From Malus domestica (lineage: Eukaryota; Streptophyta; Magnoliopsida; Rosales; Rosaceae): a DNA stretch of 64,000 bases. A model generated the notes under the pieces. The model was not told the origin of the DNA. It worked only from the letters and a program-made list of their open reading frames with translations, and did no database searches. The position numbers and the translations under genes are program-made. Where the stretch lies: positions 30,329,501 through 30,393,500 of the forward strand of contig NC_091674.1 of assembly GCF_042453785.1 (NCBI RefSeq), given 5' to 3'. How positions within the stretch are numbered: position 1 is the first letter of the stretch; each line of letters begins with the position of its first letter. Shown here piece by piece: positions 60,594 through 64,000 of this stretch.

Positions 60594-61914
60594 TTACTTG
60601 CGCTTAAGCACGGCAAGAAAGATGATTGCAGTTTCAGTCGCTGACGCAATGATGGAGGGTTGCTCTTCAAGTTTCTTGAGATACGAGTCAAAGAGCTCAT
60701 CTAAGATTTCTTCTCCGAATTGCTGCTTGATGACTTCCTCAAAGGCAGCTCTCGCGAGAGATACAAAGAGTTGGCTTGGAGAGACAGTGGGAGGAATCGG
60801 AATGTGAGGTACTGTTTCCAACTTCTTTAAACTAAAATATTCATTTCTTTCTACAGCAGCTTCCAGTTCTTGGGGAGTCATGTAATACACAGGAAAGTTA
60901 AATGTATCTACTTTATCTTCACTTACTTACTACTCCCTGCGCAAAGGAAAAACACATGGAAGCCATAAATAAAATTTCTTGTGTAATTAAACGCAAAACA
61001 AGAAACAGAAATACCATTGCTCACCTTCCTAGCCATGTCCATGAGGCAAGACCCTATAAGTTGAAAGCTCACATTTACCACAGAGTCAGAATGAAGAACA
61101 GTATTGGGCCGGCCTAAAATGACGAGTACCATGATTCCTCCGTCTGCAATCTCTTGTGCCCTGGCATTCAGAAAGCACTCCATGTCCTCAGCATGTTGAG
61201 CTTCGTAAGCCCTTACAACTTCATCAGGGGAGTTTGAGTAATGAATTCGTCCTTTGTTCCATGCTGGACTGTTTTTGTCCACCACCTCTTTTGGTACTCT
61301 AGAAAGCCAATGAAGGGCAAAAGTTGAATGAAAAAAATGAATAGACGTACTAGGAAATAGACGACCATAGAAAGAACCCGGCACGCCCGCAGCGTAGTAT
61401 CGCCTGGTCTGCGGGAGGGATTTGAAGAGCCTGTTAAAATCATTCAGAGTATGATCATTAAAGAAGACCTGAAATTCAGGGATCTGCGAATTCAGCCCTT
61501 GGCTCTGAAACTTGAATTCCACAGCTTCGATTATGTTTTCAACTGAGATAAATGTGTTTGGCCCGACAGAGCAACCCAAATCAGCAATGTAAAAGGTGTT
61601 AGAAGATAACAAATCGAGCTTTTCTGCAACTGCCTTGCTTAAAAGTTCTTTGGCACCATCCACCGTTCCTTTCTGCAAGGATTTACAAAATACAAAATCA
61701 TTGTTCGAGTTACCGGTTGTGCCTTAGTTCGTCCTGAATTTCGTATACAAAGAGATCAAGGACTTCGATAAAAGTGAGCACTACAAAATAAGAGACTTTG
61801 AAATGAATTCATATAAACCTGAAAAGTTGAGTTGTTGGCATAGCTGTTGGGGCCATCTCCACCTTTCATTGGATACTCTTCGGAGAACTTACTTGTTTCC
61901 TCGACTGCAGCCAT
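60594..61914 (-). pseudogene. SABATH methyltransferase, full-length copy with a 4-bp frameshift in exon 3
   Basis: Exon 1 is 61819-61914 (MAAVEETSKFSEEYPMKGGD), exon 2 is 61025-61672 (FYIADLGCSVGPNTF, VFFNDHTLNDFNRLF, GVPGSFYGRLFP, HSTFALHWLSRVPKEV), and exon 3 is 60594-60936 (YYMTPQELEAAVERNEYFS to VLKRK). All splice sites are good and exons 1 and 2 are open. At the start of exon 3 the intact paralogue has GGAGTAGTTCAGGAAGAA; here AAGT is duplicated (GTAGTAAGTAAGTGAAGA, near 60925), which shifts the frame and meets a stop at once. None of the nearby AG acceptors restores frame. A truncated ~250-residue product would lack the C-terminal cap. Without the duplication it would be about 361 residues. 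Substrate is unknown; the loop His in ALHWLS differs from the Gln of the intact gene. Confidence 0.85.
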
Positions 61915-62240
61915 CTCTCTCTTTCTCTATGTTTCGCTGTTGTGTATGTCATGTATTGTATCATGGGGGGTCATTATTCTTATATCTGCATTTCGGCCGT
62001 TCCTACTCTGCTACTTGACGCTATGAAAAGACAAAGTAAAACAATTAAAATTTAGGAAACGTGAAAAGCATTGGAAAGTAAGACAAACTGGTTGTCTTTT
62101 TCTGATTGTTGAGAAAGTCTTTGTTTGTCCTTTCTCCCTTGTCTCCCTCCTTCGCCCCCTTCCTATTCGCCTGATTCCTTCCATCTTTGATCGTCCTTCT
62201 GCGTATGTCTGACTTTTACATTCAAAGATGTTGTCTGCAC

Positions 62241-63128
62241 TAGGGATGGGCAATGGTTATGCGGGCAGGTAACCGCGGTTAATTTACCCATAACCATTTA
62301 TACTCATACCTGCATAGCCGTTTACCCGTTGGGTAATTGCCTAAACGGTTATACTCATACCCATAACCGTTTATAAACGATTAAACATATTCATAACCGT
62401 ATACTCATTTAACCGTAACCGTTTAATACCCGTTTACCCATTTATCCTTTTTAACCCCCTTATCTTTTTTTGTTTTATCATTACCCTTTTTTCACATGTC
62501 TACATGTTTTTTAACAACTTGAAAATTAAAAAAAAAATTGTCATAATTTTTTTTTTGACAATTAAACACCAGTATAGGTACATTCATCATACATTTCCAT
62601 ATTTTAATTTTTTTAAGTCCTTATACCATTCCAATAATTGAAATAATAGTTTATGGACGATATTTTTAATTGTTACCAATGAAGGTAAATATAATATTTG
62701 CTAAGTATTATTGGGTTACAAAAATTGTTTAGAAGACATTTCTGTCAAAGCATTTTTGTCAATTTCACGGTTACCCGCAAGAAATTTAAATTAATTTAGC
62801 CAATTCCTTGATGATGAGAATCATCATTCTTGTAGTAGTGTTATTAAGAGAATGACCGATGAATGCCTTGCTAATTTATTAGATGCTAAGTATTATTGGA
62901 TAGAGAACATGGTTTGTGTTAGTTTTACATATATAAAATAAATGGATAAACGGTTATCCGTTTATAACCGTGGTTAATACCCATAACCGCCTATTTAAAT
63001 TTCACGGGTAACTGGTTATACCCATAACCGTTTATTTAACTAAACGGTTACCTATAACCGTAACCGTTTAATTTAAATGGGCAGGTAACCGCGGTTACCT
63101 ATAACCAATGGGTATTTGTCCATCCCTA
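62241..63128. mobile_element. Non-autonomous hAT element, 888 bp, with AACCG-rich arms
   Basis: GTCTGCAC flanks both sides (62233-62240, 63129-63136). The ends read TAGGGATGGGCAATGG and, in complement, TAGGGATGGACAAATACC. Both arms are packed with TAACCGTTTA / TAAACGGTTA words and CCGCGGTTA palindromes. The centre (62500-62900) is AT-rich and unrelated. No transposase. The paralogous flank at about 58545 shows the site without the insertion. Confidence 0.9.
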
Positions 63129-63598
63129 GTCTGCACCACCATATCCAAAATGTTGCTGCTAAACTTGTCCATGTCGAAACTAAAATATTGCCCAGCGTGG
63201 GGCATTCTATGTTATATGCTGCCTATAGTTCTTGGAATATAAGATATATGCATATTTGGGAACGTTACATTAATTGTTGGTAGATTAAAAGGTCTCTACT
63301 TTTTTCAAACCAATGATGCATAATAAAACTTTGCTAGGTCAAAGATTAGCAAGATATGAACAGGGGTTGTCCAATAGTTGAGAACGAATTCGAGGTCTAT
63401 ATTTCACATGGCACGTTCTAGGTTTGATTCTTAATGTTGTTGAATCACACGGTGATGGCCAGACAAAGTTGAAATGTCTTTATGGGTCTTCCTGAAAAGA
63501 TGGATTACCGTGACGAAACAACCTACTGGTCCGCAAGGGTAGATGAGTTCTTATTAATAATGTCAAGTTTACATTATGTCAAAGATTAGCAAGATATG

Positions 63599-64000
63599 TG
63601 TAACACCCACCCCCTAGTTATAAAAATATATGTATGTAATTACCCCAAAATGTTTTAAATATATCATTTTGGTCCTATTTTGACTACCAATCAGAAATTA
63701 GAGCTTTGGATTCCTTTTCTTTTTCAACTGCCACGTGGCAGCTCCCCCTTCACGTCTCTCTCCTTCTTGGCTCTCTCTTATCTCTCTTCTCTCCCTCTCT
63801 TCACTAAATCGCACAAACACCCACACACTGAGACGCACGCGTACGCGAGGAAGAACCATCACCCATCATCATCTCGTCCTGTTCTCTCTCCCTCTCGTTT
63901 CCGCGAACCCAGAAAACCGGAAAGGAACTTCGGCGAGATTTTTGTATTTTCCGGTTAGGTAAGCCTCAAATCCCTCTGTTTCGTCCTTGAATCTTGTGAG
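63599..64000 (+). other. Possible start of another LTR element, or a gene leader, running off the window
   Basis: From 63599 the text TGTAACACCCACCCCCTAG resembles the start of many plant Gypsy LTRs. It is followed by a CT-rich, leader-like stretch (63750-63900) and CGGCGAGATTTTTGTATTTT near the end, also common in such LTRs. A CACGTG lies at 63733-63738. Without the right side neither a target duplication nor an LTR end can be seen. The alternative is a normal 5' leader of a gene beyond 64000. No convincing coding sequence. Confidence 0.4.

Overview
This window is nuclear DNA from a flowering plant. Its genes are spliced with GT/AG introns and AT-rich introns, the intergenic space is packed with short DNA transposons, and it carries Cassandra elements, the plant-specific LTR elements with 5S rRNA-like LTRs. 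Protein likeness and the repeat families suggest a woody rosid, most likely Rosaceae of the apple/pear type. That is an inference from memory, not a database match.

Layout. 1-2660 (-): a 2OG-Fe(II) oxygenase gene running off the left edge. 4573-6177 (-): intronless CCT4, the delta subunit of the TRiC/CCT chaperonin, with a telomere-like repeat in its leader. 6.6-10.1 kb: a tandem duplication carrying a hAT MITE in one copy and a Mutator-like element in the other, followed by a long foldback element. 10538-17820 (+): a 19-exon DEAH-box RNA helicase gene (DExH3 type). 19.1-19.5 kb (-): relic of a family-61 glycosyltransferase. 19.5-27.6 kb: a nested stack of transposons built into a decayed BED/DUF659 hAT transposon. 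28.8-30.4 kb: MATE transporter pseudogene. 31042-33663 (+): an intact coiled-coil NB-ARC-LRR immune receptor gene. 35295-38597 (-): CDKD, the CDK-activating kinase. 39.8-42.7 kb (+): two tandem tau-class glutathione S-transferase genes. 42828-44107 (-): a plastid-targeted fibrillin/PAP-like protein gene. 45.1-45.5 kb: exon-1 relic of a mitochondrial ATP synthase beta gene. 46.3-63.6 kb: a tandem array of SABATH carboxyl-methyltransferase genes with one intact copy (47779-49539), one full-length copy with a 4-base frameshift (60594-61914) and at least four relic fragments. LTR-element fossils, Cassandra copies and hAT elements are scattered through this array. 63.6-64.0 kb may be the start of another LTR element.

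How the genes relate. The left genes are housekeeping functions (protein folding, RNA unwinding, cell-cycle/transcription kinase). The right half is typical accessory territory: an immune receptor, detoxifying GSTs and volatile/hormone-ester methyltransferases expanding by tandem duplication and decaying. From memory, Arabidopsis keeps a 2OG oxygenase, CCT4 and GT61 genes close together on chromosome 3, and a CDKD gene beside a MATE gene on chromosome 1, so parts of the order look like ancestral microsynteny.

No clearly new biochemical system was found. The most useful signals are the SABATH birth-and-death array, a young near-perfect 155-bp-arm hairpin inside it, a paralogous empty site that dates a hAT insertion, and several nested insertions with exact target-site duplications.
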